Shown: positions 17,412-25,869 of the stretch, piece after piece | Numbering within the stretch: the first letter of the stretch is position 1 | How the letters are laid out: every line of letters starts with the position of its first letter | Assembly (NCBI RefSeq): GCF_025998175.1 | Contig: NZ_AP026695.1 | Span: 62,001-126,000 of the forward strand | DNA: 64,000 bases | DNA from: Nitrosopumilus zosterae | GTDB taxonomy: Archaea; Thermoproteota; Nitrososphaeria; Nitrososphaerales; Nitrosopumilaceae | Reading direction: 5' to 3' | Notes under the pieces: model-generated | What the model was told of the DNA's origin: nothing | The model's input: the letters and a program-made list of their open reading frames with translations, nothing else | Database searches by the model: none | Translations under genes and position numbers: made by a program

Positions 17412-18599
17412 GTGGAATACAGATTACGATTAGCAAAACGAATGCTGTTCAACAAAAAAGGTAGTTTGATTGGAGCAGTATTGGCAGTAACAATTGGAAT
17501 TTTGGTAATTCATGTAAACTTTGTAATTTTTCAGGGACTCTTTGATGCAATTGTTAGAGATATCAGTGATTATCGAAATGGTGATATTCTTGTCACCGAT
17601 GATGCAGATTTTATTGATAAATCTGATTTGTCTCTTGTAAATTGGTTTGAAAGAATTCCATATGTTGAAGCTGCAACTCCGCGGCTTTCATCGACGGCAG
17701 AAATGAATATGACTAAAAGTGGAAAATTAGTAGAAGAAACCAGAGTTCCTATTGTAGGTGTTGACCCATTCAGAGATATCCTTGCATCAACTGTTGCCCA
17801 AACTATTACAGATGGTTCCTATGTTTTCTCTAGAAATTCTATAGTATTGGGATCAAATGTTGCAAGAGATCTTGGTGGAGCTCAAGTTGGTGATAGTGTT
17901 AAAGTTCTCATAGTTGATAGATATGGACAAGACCAAATTCGAAGATTTACCGTCTCTGGAATTGCTCAATCACCTGGTGGCCAAGGATTTGATTATACTG
18001 CCGTAGTACATATTGACACTTTACGTGATATGATGAATAGACATGGTGACACAGGATCTCTAATAGTAAAACTTAATGATCCCTCAAAGGCATTTGAAGT
18101 AAAAGAATTCTTCTTAAGATCATTTCCAAATGATGATTTTATTGCAGAAACCATAGAAGAATCAGCTGAACAACAATTAGCTGGTTTTAGATCAGGTATT
18201 GCAATGATTAACATGATTGGATATTTTGGAATGATGTCATCAGCATTTGCAATTGTTACAATTCAAATGATGTTAGTAAATGGTAAAACAAGAGAAATTG
18301 GAGTAATGAGAGCAATAGGAGCTAAACGAAAAGATATTTTGATAATTTTTATTTTCCAAGGAATGATTATTGGAGCAATAGGAGCTGGTGTGGGTACTGC
18401 GGCAGGATTGGGCTACACATTTTATGCAAAGGAAACAAAAATGTCTTTTGATAACAGCCTGCCTCTTGAAGTAAGCTATAACTGGGAAAAAATTATACAA
18501 ACCGCATTAACGTCATTTGTTTTGGCAATTATTGCATCATTATATCCCTCGTATAGAGCAACAAAATTGTTACCAGTGGAGGCGATGAGAACTGTCTAA
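17412..18599 (+). CDS. ABC transporter permease, MacB/FtsX type
   Basis: Integral membrane subunit of a mechanotransmission-type ABC system. One N-terminal membrane helix (GSLIGAVLAVTIGILVIHVNF), a ~200-residue extracytoplasmic MacB-PCD domain, then three C-terminal helices (from about residue 270) including the GVMRAIGAKRKDI coupling segment. 395 residues. GTG start. Partner ATPase and an exported protein follow without gaps. Unlike bacterial MacAB, there is no MacA-like adaptor nearby. Confidence 0.88.
   Translation: MEYRLRLAKRMLFNKKGSLIGAVLAVTIGILVIHVNFVIFQGLFDAIVRDISDYRNGDILVTDDADFIDKSDLSLVNWFERIPYVEAATPRLSSTAEMNMTKSGKLVEETRVPIVGVDPFRDILASTVAQTITDGSYVFSRNSIVLGSNVARDLGGAQVGDSVKVLIVDRYGQDQIRRFTVSGIAQSPGGQGFDYTAVVHIDTLRDMMNRHGDTGSLIVKLNDPSKAFEVKEFFLRSFPNDDFIAETIEESAEQQLAGFRSGIAMINMIGYFGMMSSAFAIVTIQMMLVNGKTREIGVMRAIGAKRKDILIIFIFQGMIIGAIGAGVGTAAGLGYTFYAKETKMSFDNSLPLEVSYNWEKIIQTALTSFVLAIIASLYPSYRATKLLPVEAMRTV
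18578..18582 (+). promoter_or_regulatory. Shine-Dalgarno site deciding the ATPase start
   Basis: GGAGG inside the end of the permease gene, 9 nt before CTG 18592. It is the only strong ribosome site near the start of the ATPase gene and supports translation from a CTG codon. Confidence 0.55.
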
Positions 18600-19296
18600 A
18601 GTACTTGAAATAAGTAATCTAAGTAAGATTTACGGTGAAGGAGAAAACAAAGTAAAAGCTCTTGATAATGTATCATTTTCAATTGAGAAAGGAGAATTTG
18701 TTCTAATTGTGGGAAGTTCCGGTTCTGGTAAATCTACTTTGCTTAACATGATTGGATTGTTAGATCGTCCTACAAATGGAAAAATTTTCATCGATAAAAT
18801 TGATACTACAACCCTTGACGACAACAACATTTCATCATTTAGAAATAAAAAATTAGGATTCATCTTCCAATTTTCAAATTTGTTAAGTGATCTTACAGTT
18901 TTAGAAAATATTTTGTTACCCAGACAAATTGCTGGAACCAATCATACATCAGAAAAAGATGCAAGAGATTTACTAAAGGCAGTGGGACTAGAGAATCAAA
19001 TGAACAAACGAGCAAACAAAATTTCTGGCGGACAAGCTCAAAGAGTAGCAATTGCCAGAGGATTAATCAATAAACCCTCAATTGTTTTAGCAGATGAACC
19101 AACTGGTAACCTTGATTCTGTAACTTCAGAAACCATAGTTCAATTAATGAAATCAATGGCAAAAAAACTAAATCAAACATTCATTATAGTTACTCACGAT
19201 AGACAACATTTTGGCGATGTAGACAAAGTAATCACTATCAAAGATGGTAGAGCCTTCGAAGGTGAACAACCCTCCCAAATGGAAGTAACTGCATAA
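18592..19296 (+). CDS. ABC transporter ATPase (LolD/MacB type), probable CTG start
   Basis: ATPase partner of the preceding permease. From CTG 18592 the protein reads (M)SKVLEISNLSKIYGEGENK, with Walker A GSSGSGKST, Q-loop IFQFSNLL, signature ISGGQAQRVAIARGL, Walker B IVLADEPTGNLDS and H-loop THD. The frame has a stop at 18586-18588, and no ATG, GTG or TTG occurs until a GTG at 18709 inside the Walker A strand, which would destroy the nucleotide site. The CTG has GGAGG 9 nt upstream. Overlaps the permease stop by 8 bp. Confidence 0.88.
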   Translation: MSKVLEISNLSKIYGEGENKVKALDNVSFSIEKGEFVLIVGSSGSGKSTLLNMIGLLDRPTNGKIFIDKIDTTTLDDNNISSFRNKKLGFIFQFSNLLSDLTVLENILLPRQIAGTNHTSEKDARDLLKAVGLENQMNKRANKISGGQAQRVAIARGLINKPSIVLADEPTGNLDSVTSETIVQLMKSMAKKLNQTFIIVTHDRQHFGDVDKVITIKDGRAFEGEQPSQMEVTA

Positions 19297-20600
19297 TGAT
19301 TCTAAAGATTATGTTTGCATTATTTGTAATTGGACTTGTGCCATTTATTTTTGAAAACTCTTATGCTCAAATAAAATCGGGTGGTTTTGGTGATTCTCCA
19401 TTTGAAAGAGACTTTGGCGATGTAAAATTTTTAGATGCTTATTTTGGGACAATAAATGAGAAAATTGAGGTAGACTCAGGAGATAGTAACGTTCCATTTA
19501 CGGTAGTATTTGCAAATGTGGGTACACAGGATATTACAGGTATTAGAGGCCAGCTGTCATTGCCATTAGGTTTCTCTGCATCTGATGGTCCAGGCTCAAT
19601 AATTCGTGCTGATAGCGATTCTAATTCTTTGGCTGGAGAAAATTTCTATCTCACATTTTTTGTAAATCTTGATAAAAATATACGAATTCAGCAGTATCCT
19701 GGAACTGTAAAAGTTGATTATTCTAGATTAAGAGAATCTGGAGTTAGAACAGCATTTGCAGATTTTGATTTCAAAGTAACTGGCGATATTGTGATTAATG
19801 TAAGAGCAATAGAGCCCTTTCTTACTTCATTACGAACCAATGACGTAGTTATTGAAATTTCAAATAATGGAACTGCACCAATTTCTGGCGTAGATATCAC
19901 TGCAACTAACACACAAACAGAATTGGCTTCTACATCATCATCAATTACCAATGTAGAAAATGTTGTAATTTTAGAATCAAGCTGGGATATTGGAACCATT
20001 GATCCGAAATCTGTAAGATATCTTACAGCAACAGTTTATGTTCCAGAATCACTTAGAGGAGATACGCTAAGACTTCCTTTGTCTATATCATACTTTAATG
20101 CCCATGGAGATGAAAAAGTCATTTCAAAAATTGTAGACTTTTACATTAAAGGATTAATTGATCTTACTGTTTTCAACACAGATGTAATTGATTTGTCTGG
20201 TAAACAAATGGTTATTGGAGAAATAATTAATGAAGGAAATGAAGATGGATTATTTGGTTTTGTAACAATTGAACCTCGTGGCAATTCTAATATTAAATCA
20301 AGTACTCAATTCATTGATGAAATTGAAGTTGATGCACCAGTACCATTTAATGTTCCGATAGAATTTGATGGAGAACCCAAATATGGAGAACATGACATTA
20401 CTATAACTATAAGATACAAAGACAGTACTAGAGATGAAGTATTTCTAACACACGATACAACCATCTTTGTTAAAGAACCATCAAATGATGATGATGGTGA
20501 CCTTGATTCAACTTTGATCGTCATTCCAATTATTCTAGCAGTTGGTGCTGGAATCTTTATTATTCGTAGGCGTAAAAAAGCCAAAATTGAGGCTAATTAA
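19296..20600 (+). CDS. Exported protein with CARDB/NEW3-like beta domains and C-terminal membrane anchor
   Basis: 434 residues: signal peptide (MILKIMFALFVIGLVPFIFE, cleavage near SYAQ), several Ig-like beta-sandwich stretches typical of CARDB/NEW3 repeats (FTVVFANVGTQDITGIRGQL, VVIEISNNGTAPISGVDI, MVIGEIINEGNEDGLFGFV), an acidic linker, and a C-terminal helix (STLIVIPIILAVGAGIFII) followed by basic residues. Its ATG overlaps the ATPase stop (TAATG), so it is part of the ABC operon and may be the external partner of the permease. Confidence 0.82.
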   Translation: MILKIMFALFVIGLVPFIFENSYAQIKSGGFGDSPFERDFGDVKFLDAYFGTINEKIEVDSGDSNVPFTVVFANVGTQDITGIRGQLSLPLGFSASDGPGSIIRADSDSNSLAGENFYLTFFVNLDKNIRIQQYPGTVKVDYSRLRESGVRTAFADFDFKVTGDIVINVRAIEPFLTSLRTNDVVIEISNNGTAPISGVDITATNTQTELASTSSSITNVENVVILESSWDIGTIDPKSVRYLTATVYVPESLRGDTLRLPLSISYFNAHGDEKVISKIVDFYIKGLIDLTVFNTDVIDLSGKQMVIGEIINEGNEDGLFGFVTIEPRGNSNIKSSTQFIDEIEVDAPVPFNVPIEFDGEPKYGEHDITITIRYKDSTRDEVFLTHDTTIFVKEPSNDDDGDLDSTLIVIPIILAVGAGIFIIRRRKKAKIEAN

Positions 20601-20631
20601 AGATTAATTTTTAATCCGAATTGTAGAATTA

Positions 20632-20976
20632 ATGCTAGCTAAATTGAGATCAAGTATTGTTATTTTAATTGCAGTTGTAATTGTGGGAAGTGTAGTGATA
20701 ATTCTTGGGTTTTTAACAAACCAAGAGTATGTAGAAATTTCTGAAATATCTAATCAATATGAAAAATTAGAAAATTACAAAAATGAATTAGAAAAAATAA
20801 ATCAATACAATCAACAAATTCTAGAAGATTTAGAAGAACAAATCAAAAATTCTGATGATTCCTCCTTAGAGCAAATTCGTAAAGAAATTGATGTGGTAAA
20901 ACGTGTTATTAACGACAATAAAGTAGAGCTCGAAAAAGTAATTGAAAGACTATCTCAAACAGAATCTACTCCATGA
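20632..20976 (+). CDS. Single-pass membrane protein with coiled coil
   Basis: 114 residues: an N-terminal membrane helix (SIVILIAVVIVGSVVIILGF, about 7-27) and a long, highly charged coiled coil (about 35-108) rich in E, K, N and Q. No family recognised. It lies 31 bp after the ABC-operon exported protein and may belong to it, as a membrane-tethered stalk. Confidence 0.72.
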   Translation: MLAKLRSSIVILIAVVIVGSVVIILGFLTNQEYVEISEISNQYEKLENYKNELEKINQYNQQILEDLEEQIKNSDDSSLEQIRKEIDVVKRVINDNKVELEKVIERLSQTESTP

Positions 20977-21047
20977 ACTATTATTGATTCCATTTCTGGG
21001 AAATTCACATCATAATTATATCAAATCTAACAAAATTATAACTGGGT

Positions 21048-21116
21048 ATGGCAAAGGGTGTATTTCTATTTCTAGTTGGTAGTGTAGTTGGATTTATTAC
21101 AACTCCTCTTCTTTGA
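21048..21116 (+). CDS. Possible 22-aa hydrophobic peptide
   Basis: MAKGVFLFLVGSVVGFITTP plus LL: a single short membrane helix. A TATA-like ATAATTATATC (21011-21021) lies about 27-37 bp upstream, which would suit a leaderless transcript. Too short to judge by coding statistics; could be chance. Confidence 0.28.
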   Translation: MAKGVFLFLVGSVVGFITTPLL

Positions 21117-21164
21117 ATATTCTTATTTTTTCTAAATTCATATTAGTTATTATCATTCTTTTTC

Positions 21165-21356
21165 TTGTTGGAAACTCATCACAAATTAACAATAATTGGT
21201 ATAGTTTTATTGATTCTCACTTTTCTGATAAATAATTACCATCAGGAAGTTCATCCTAATGACGAAATTAATTATGCTTATGTTACAGGCATTGGAATGT
21301 TAATTGCATTTTCAATTAGTTTTGTAATGTTTACAAAAGATCGATTAAAATCTTAA
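21165..21356 (+). CDS. Small membrane protein, two helices
   Basis: About 63 residues with two hydrophobic segments (LTIIGIVLLILTFLINNY and YVTGIGMLIAFSISFVMF) separated by an acidic, histidine-containing loop. The start is TTG 21165 or the adjacent TTG 21168. No family recognised. Codon usage resembles its neighbours, but there is no clear ribosome site. Confidence 0.55.
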   Translation: MLETHHKLTIIGIVLLILTFLINNYHQEVHPNDEINYAYVTGIGMLIAFSISFVMFTKDRLKS

Positions 21357-21566
21357 AATTATTTTTACATTTGATAGATTGAATGATGCCGTTTTAGGGA
21401 AAAAACTCTATCCTACTATTTGATACAAATATGTTAAATTTGAATATAATATTCTCGTAGAAATTATTAATTAGAACTAAATACTAATTCGTAAAATTTT
21501 TGTCTAATCATTACTAAAGTCTAATTCATTTTTGGTGTTAGATTTAGGCACTTTGAATACCGTAAG

Positions 21567-21574
21567 ATTATAAG
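21567..21574 (+). promoter_or_regulatory. TATA box at the end of a 239-bp intergenic region
   Basis: ATTATAAG lies 22-29 bp before the ATG at 21596, a good leaderless spacing. The rest of the intergenic stretch 21357-21595 is AT-rich with no tRNA-like fold or convincing ORF that I can see. Confidence 0.5.
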
Positions 21575-21595
21575 CAATTACTAGATCTTGCGATT

Positions 21596-21979
21596 ATGCC
21601 TGGGGATGAGATTGAAGTCCCAAAGGAATTGAGAGAATTCATGCTTGAAGGAGCAGAAGAAACATTCCTTGGACAAAAAAATGGAGCAAAAAAACAATAT
21701 CGTTATGGTAATTTACACATTAGAGAATATGATGAGAAATTTCTTCTTCATACTGATAAAATTGACCCAAGAAAAGATCCGATTGGACATTTAGTTCATG
21801 ATGCCCCTGAAGTTTTAGTTGGTCTTGCATGTGCAATCTTTGGGAGTTCGCAAGTCACAAAAAAAATTCTTAACAACAACTCAAAAAAGAAATCTTTTGC
21901 TTCTGGCTTACTTTCATCAATTATTATTGGATATCTAGGATATTCTGCAACTAAAAAAATTAAAAATTATTGGGAATGA
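21596..21979 (+). CDS. Hypothetical protein with C-terminal hydrophobic segments
   Basis: 127 residues. The first ~70 are soluble and charged (MPGDEIEVPKELREFMLEGA and later YGNLHIREYDEKF); then APEVLVGLACAIFGSSQVTK and FASGLLSSIIIGYLGYSATK look like two weak membrane segments. No family recognised. It ends 3 bp before the UbiB-kinase gene and probably shares its transcript, so a role at the same membrane is plausible. Confidence 0.72.
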   Translation: MPGDEIEVPKELREFMLEGAEETFLGQKNGAKKQYRYGNLHIREYDEKFLLHTDKIDPRKDPIGHLVHDAPEVLVGLACAIFGSSQVTKKILNNNSKKKSFASGLLSSIIIGYLGYSATKKIKNYWE

Positions 21980-21982
21980 ATA

Positions 21983-23536
21983 ATGTCTACTACCAGAACA
22001 ATTTTTATCCTCATCAAACTTTTCCCATCAATTCTTGCATTACGAAAAGATAGGAAAAAATGGATTTACCATGAAGGAAATGAAATAGATTTAGAACAAT
22101 TTAGAAAAAATGCTCGTAAAGTACTTGACACATTCATCTCATTAGGACCTGTCTATATTAAATTAGGACAATGGCTTTCTTCAAGAGCAGACATTTTACC
22201 TCAACCATATTTGGAAGAACTTTCAAAACTTCAGGATAGTGTTCCAGCTGCACCTTTTGATCAAGCAAAATCAGTCATTGAAAAAGATCTTGGTCCAATT
22301 AATGAAACATTTGATCAAATAGATCCAAATTCCATTTCTGGTGCATCATTAGGACAAGTTTACAGAGGTTCCATTTCTGGTAAACAAATAGTCATTAAAG
22401 TAAAAAGACCTGGAATTGAAAAAATTGTTGCAGAAGATATCAAAGTTTTAAAAAAAATTCTTCCATTAGCATTAAGATTTGTTGATCCAAACTTACGTTA
22501 TTCAGCAAGAGCTATGCTTTCCCAATTTATTGAAACAATACATGAAGAAATGGATTATACCAACGAATCAGAAAATCTCAAAAAAATTAAACATGATTTA
22601 GAAAATAATAACAAAGTTGTGGTCCCTTCAGTATATGATGAACATTCGTCTAAAAATGTCCTCACAATGGAATATCTTCCTGGTATTAAAATTACTAATG
22701 TTGAAGCCCTAAATGAGAAGGGAATTGATAGACAAAAACTGGTAATTGATGTTCATAAGGTCTTCTTTACTATGCTTCTCAAACATTCCATATTTCACGC
22801 AGATCCTCATCCAGGAAACATTTCAGTTACTGATGATGGAAAATTGATTTTGTATGATTATGGAATGGTTGGACGACTAGATAACGAAACTAGACTAAGA
22901 TTGATTCGTCTATATCTTGCATTAGTGGAAAAAGATCCTCCAAGAACCGTTAATGCAATGTATGACCTTGGAATGCTTACACCTGATTTTAATCGCTCAG
23001 TAATCGAGAAAGGAATTGAACTAACTGTTCGTGCAATGCACGGTAAAAAACCAGATGAGATGGAAGTTGAAAGTTTGATGGAACTTGCCAATAAAACTAT
23101 GAGTAAATTTCCTTTTATTCTTCCAAAAAATTTGGCTTTGTATATGAGAATGGCATCAATTATTGAAGGCATTTACAAAACACACAAAGTAAATTTTAAG
23201 TTTGTAAAAATTCTAAGAGAAATTTTAGAAGAAGAGAGCCTAATCAAAGATGCATACATTGAAGAAATAAAACATTCATTTGAGCGATTTGCAAAATCAA
23301 TTGATGCTACAATTTCTATAGCACCCGAACTCAAAAAATATCTTGATGACAACAGATCATTGAATCTCTTAAACACAAAACCGAAATCTAATATTTTACT
23401 TTCTGGAAGTATTCTTTCTGCTGCAATTTTTATTGGCTCTTCATTTTTGTATACTACAAATGAATCAATTGGAATTACTGGAATGATTGGTTCATTAGTT
23501 ATTATGAGTATTTTTGCAATATTTAGAAAACGTTAA
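21983..23536 (+). CDS. ABC1/UbiB-family atypical protein kinase-like protein
   Basis: Member of the UbiB/COQ8/AarF family of membrane-linked ATPases, linked in other organisms to quinone or isoprenoid lipid handling. Diagnostic motifs: the KxGQ segment YIKLGQWLSSRADILP, the alanine-rich loop SGASLGQVYRG, the VIKVKRPG lysine, FHADPHPGNI and LYDYGMVGR. The C terminus has two hydrophobic helices (about residues 470-510). 517 residues is typical. The link to quinones is by analogy. Confidence 0.9.
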   Translation: MSTTRTIFILIKLFPSILALRKDRKKWIYHEGNEIDLEQFRKNARKVLDTFISLGPVYIKLGQWLSSRADILPQPYLEELSKLQDSVPAAPFDQAKSVIEKDLGPINETFDQIDPNSISGASLGQVYRGSISGKQIVIKVKRPGIEKIVAEDIKVLKKILPLALRFVDPNLRYSARAMLSQFIETIHEEMDYTNESENLKKIKHDLENNNKVVVPSVYDEHSSKNVLTMEYLPGIKITNVEALNEKGIDRQKLVIDVHKVFFTMLLKHSIFHADPHPGNISVTDDGKLILYDYGMVGRLDNETRLRLIRLYLALVEKDPPRTVNAMYDLGMLTPDFNRSVIEKGIELTVRAMHGKKPDEMEVESLMELANKTMSKFPFILPKNLALYMRMASIIEGIYKTHKVNFKFVKILREILEEESLIKDAYIEEIKHSFERFAKSIDATISIAPELKKYLDDNRSLNLLNTKPKSNILLSGSILSAAIFIGSSFLYTTNESIGITGMIGSLVIMSIFAIFRKR

Positions 23537-23929
23537 CTATTCTATTTTGATATCTTTCCCGTGTTTTTGGACGGGAACAATAATTGTCAAAATTCCTTGC
23601 TCATATTTTGCAGAGTTAACTGATTCTTCTCCCTCTTTTAATTCAATAGGCAATCTTATTTTCTTATCAATTATGTTTGGTCTCTGATTACAAATCATAT
23701 TGTGCTTGCCTTGTTCAGCAATTTCTTTGCATGCTTGAATTGATAAAATATTTCCATTGATAGATAACTTGATATCTTTTTTTTCAAATCCTGGCATATC
23801 GACTAACAATGTTAATTTATCCTCATCAAGATACATATCAACTGGAGGTAAAACAAATTCATAAAATTCTCTTGATTTATTTCCAATTTCTTTTATCATT
23901 TCATTTGCCATAGATTTCACTAATCCCAT
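23537..23929 (-). CDS. Hsp20/alpha-crystallin small heat shock protein
   Basis: ATP-independent holdase. The alpha-crystallin core spans about residues 35-130: PPVDMYLDEDKLTLLVDMPG, FEKKDIKLSINGN, IRLPIEL, and YEQGILTIIVP with the GILTI motif. The C terminus KHGKDIKIE carries an IxI motif. I start at ATG 23929 (MGLVKSMANEM) because TATA-like sequences lie 25-42 bp upstream; an upstream in-frame ATG would place the TATA inside the gene. Convergent with the UbiB gene, no gap. Confidence 0.9.
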   Translation of the reverse strand: MGLVKSMANEMIKEIGNKSREFYEFVLPPVDMYLDEDKLTLLVDMPGFEKKDIKLSINGNILSIQACKEIAEQGKHNMICNQRPNIIDKKIRLPIELKEGEESVNSAKYEQGILTIIVPVQKHGKDIKIE

Positions 23930-23953
23930 TTTGAGATATATGCTCAATTTTTG

Positions 23954-23971
23954 GTTATAAATCTTATAATC
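23954..23971 (-). promoter_or_regulatory. Hsp20 promoter, double TATA-like element
   Basis: On the minus strand, ATTATAAG and TTTATAAC lie 25-42 bp before the hsp20 start. Either could serve as TATA box; the nearer one has the standard leaderless spacing. Confidence 0.45.
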
Positions 23972-24148
23972 TATTCTTGGTATTTTCATAAACAAATGGG
24001 CATAATCTTAATTCTTTCCAAAAAAAGATTCAAGCCTATCTAAATTCTCCACATTAACAAGGACTCTTTTGAGACAAGTTAGACCATAGTCCGGTCGATG
24101 TGAAATGAACTTGTTTAGATTAAATATCACATTATTAACCTCATACTT

Positions 24149-24787
24149 GTGACAACAGTAAAACATTGGTATGTTTACATGGCAGCAGCAGTCACTGTTG
24201 CATTTTTAGTGGGATTTTTCTGGGATCAAACTCCTATTCCTCCAAACCAAATCCCTTGGAATAGCAATACTTCTTTAGAATGGAATGACTTTCAAGGAAC
24301 TCCTCCTCAAACTACTCCTTATTCTGCTGCAACTGGATATTACCTGGGATACAAAGATCTAGTCTGGAGACAATATTTTGTTGATAATGTTTGTACTTTT
24401 GTGATTAGTAGCGTGGATGTTGATGCATATGTTGACAGAACTCTTTCTTGGGTAAAAGATGGTTCTCAATCATCTGAATTGCTTTCACATGAACAAGGAC
24501 ACGCTGATATCTTACACGTTAAAGCTCTGGTATTGGGCAAGGCACTATGGGCATTAGTTGGCATGCCACATCAATGTCCAGATAATGATCCTGCCAAAGT
24601 CCAACAAGAAGTAGAAGATATGGTTAATTCAATCTATAATCCAATCTTTGACTCTCATGATAGATTGCAGGATGAATATGATTCTGACACTGATCATGGA
24701 AGAAATCCTGATGAACAAAGAAGATGGAATCAGAGACTTTCTGATATCTTTATGCCTCCTCCACCCAACCCAATTATTCCGCTATGA
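24149..24787 (+). CDS. Membrane-anchored zincin-like protein (DUF922-like)
   Basis: 212 residues: N-terminal membrane helix (about 6-25, VYMAAAVTVAFLVGFF), then an external domain with the zinc-protease motif HEQGH at residues 114-118 (LLSHEQGHADILHVKAL). The pattern of aromatic strands before HEQxH resembles the DUF922 family of secreted putative Zn proteins. The tail is proline-rich (MPPPPNPIIPL). GTG start at 24149. Whether it is an active peptidase is unknown. Confidence 0.65.
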   Translation: MTTVKHWYVYMAAAVTVAFLVGFFWDQTPIPPNQIPWNSNTSLEWNDFQGTPPQTTPYSAATGYYLGYKDLVWRQYFVDNVCTFVISSVDVDAYVDRTLSWVKDGSQSSELLSHEQGHADILHVKALVLGKALWALVGMPHQCPDNDPAKVQQEVEDMVNSIYNPIFDSHDRLQDEYDSDTDHGRNPDEQRRWNQRLSDIFMPPPPNPIIPL

Positions 24788-24913
24788 GAATAAATTTTCT
24801 GAATACTGGAACTTTTTTAAAGGCAACTTGTTCTACTGGTTTGTCGAATTCTAATCCTTTAGAGTAAAAGTAAGAAATTCATAATTTATATTTCAAACAA
24901 TCACTATGAATAC

Positions 24914-25741
24914 ATGGAGACGATTCCAAAGGTAGGAATTCTAGTTGGAATTGTAGCTGTAGTTATTTTTTTGCCCTTTTGGATGATTGTTACTATTGCA
25001 GAAAATGAGGCTTTGTTTGTCGAATTTTTCTTTAATGTAGATCTAGTGGAGAAAAAAATGAAAGAAACTAAAACATACAAAGCAATGTTGGAAAGATATC
25101 CTGATTCTATTGTATCGTTAAGAAATCATGGACCATTTAATTCAGATATGGAAATAATTGCTTACAGTAATAGTTCAGAGTCTCATCTTAATGCCAATAT
25201 TGGATTTGATCACCAAAACGATTTCACTTGGGAGCATGTACGTTGCCAAATAGGTGATGGCGATGACCGTAAAAAACTTGGAACCATCCCTCCGGAATTA
25301 ATTGAGAATAATCCTCCTATTCCTCGATATATGTTCAAAGAAGGAAATGCAGATAATTCGTTTACTGCTGATTTTATCAAGTTTACAAATTGTTTGGAAT
25401 TGAATAAAGAGCAAATCGAATTACAAGAACTTGATGCTGATTATCATGTTGCAATTCCTGAAAATACAGGGGTTCCTGGATGCCAAGAGGATTTGTCTTG
25501 TTTTGAGCCATATTCATTGAAGATTAAAGTTGGAGATATCGTAGCTTTTAGAAATTTTGATTCTGACTATCATACTGTAACAAGTGGAAGTCCCGAGTTT
25601 GGACCAGGAGGGGAATTTGATTCTGCATTAATGGAGTCAGGAGAACAGTTTTTCCATAAATTTACAAAAGCAGATGAATACGAGTATTTCTGTATGGTAC
25701 ACCCTTGGCAAACAGGTAAAATCATAGTTCATGAAAAATAG
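24914..25741 (+). CDS. Membrane-anchored cupredoxin with probable Gln axial ligand
   Basis: Type 1 copper protein facing outside. N-terminal helix (VGILVGIVAVVIFLPFWMI), a ~150-residue domain of unknown type, then a plastocyanin-like domain from about 180. Copper ligands: His220 (DYHTVTSG), Cys260 and His263 (FCMVHPWQTG). By alignment with the plastocyanin-like gene at 52853 (FCMVHPWMQG), the axial methionine is replaced by Gln266. Likely electron carrier or copper-redox protein in the copper-based respiratory chain of ammonia oxidisers; partner unknown. Confidence 0.85.
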   Translation: METIPKVGILVGIVAVVIFLPFWMIVTIAENEALFVEFFFNVDLVEKKMKETKTYKAMLERYPDSIVSLRNHGPFNSDMEIIAYSNSSESHLNANIGFDHQNDFTWEHVRCQIGDGDDRKKLGTIPPELIENNPPIPRYMFKEGNADNSFTADFIKFTNCLELNKEQIELQELDADYHVAIPENTGVPGCQEDLSCFEPYSLKIKVGDIVAFRNFDSDYHTVTSGSPEFGPGGEFDSALMESGEQFFHKFTKADEYEYFCMVHPWQTGKIIVHEK

Positions 25742-25869
25742 ACTTTAGATGGCAAGAGTAAAAACAAGGAAACTCCAACATATGAGCAAATTTATGCGAT
25801 ATACAAACATGAGCGTAGTCTAAATCTTGATAGATTTTTAATCAATTAATTTCCCACCTTTGATAACTT

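Noticed and set aside
18709-19296. GTG at 18709 as start of the ABC ATPase
   Set aside because: It would remove the N-terminal strand and begin within the Walker A region; CTG 18592 fits family length and has a ribosome site.
21357-21595. Intergenic stretch checked for tRNA, small RNA and small ORFs
   Set aside because: No TPsiC-like motif, cloverleaf or convincing ORF; only the TATA box of the next gene is supported.
25749-25823. A 24-codon basic ORF (MARVKTRKLQHMSKFMRYTN...) just after the cupredoxin gene
   Set aside because: No promoter or ribosome site evident, no recognisable similarity and low-complexity basic composition; likely chance in an intergenic region.
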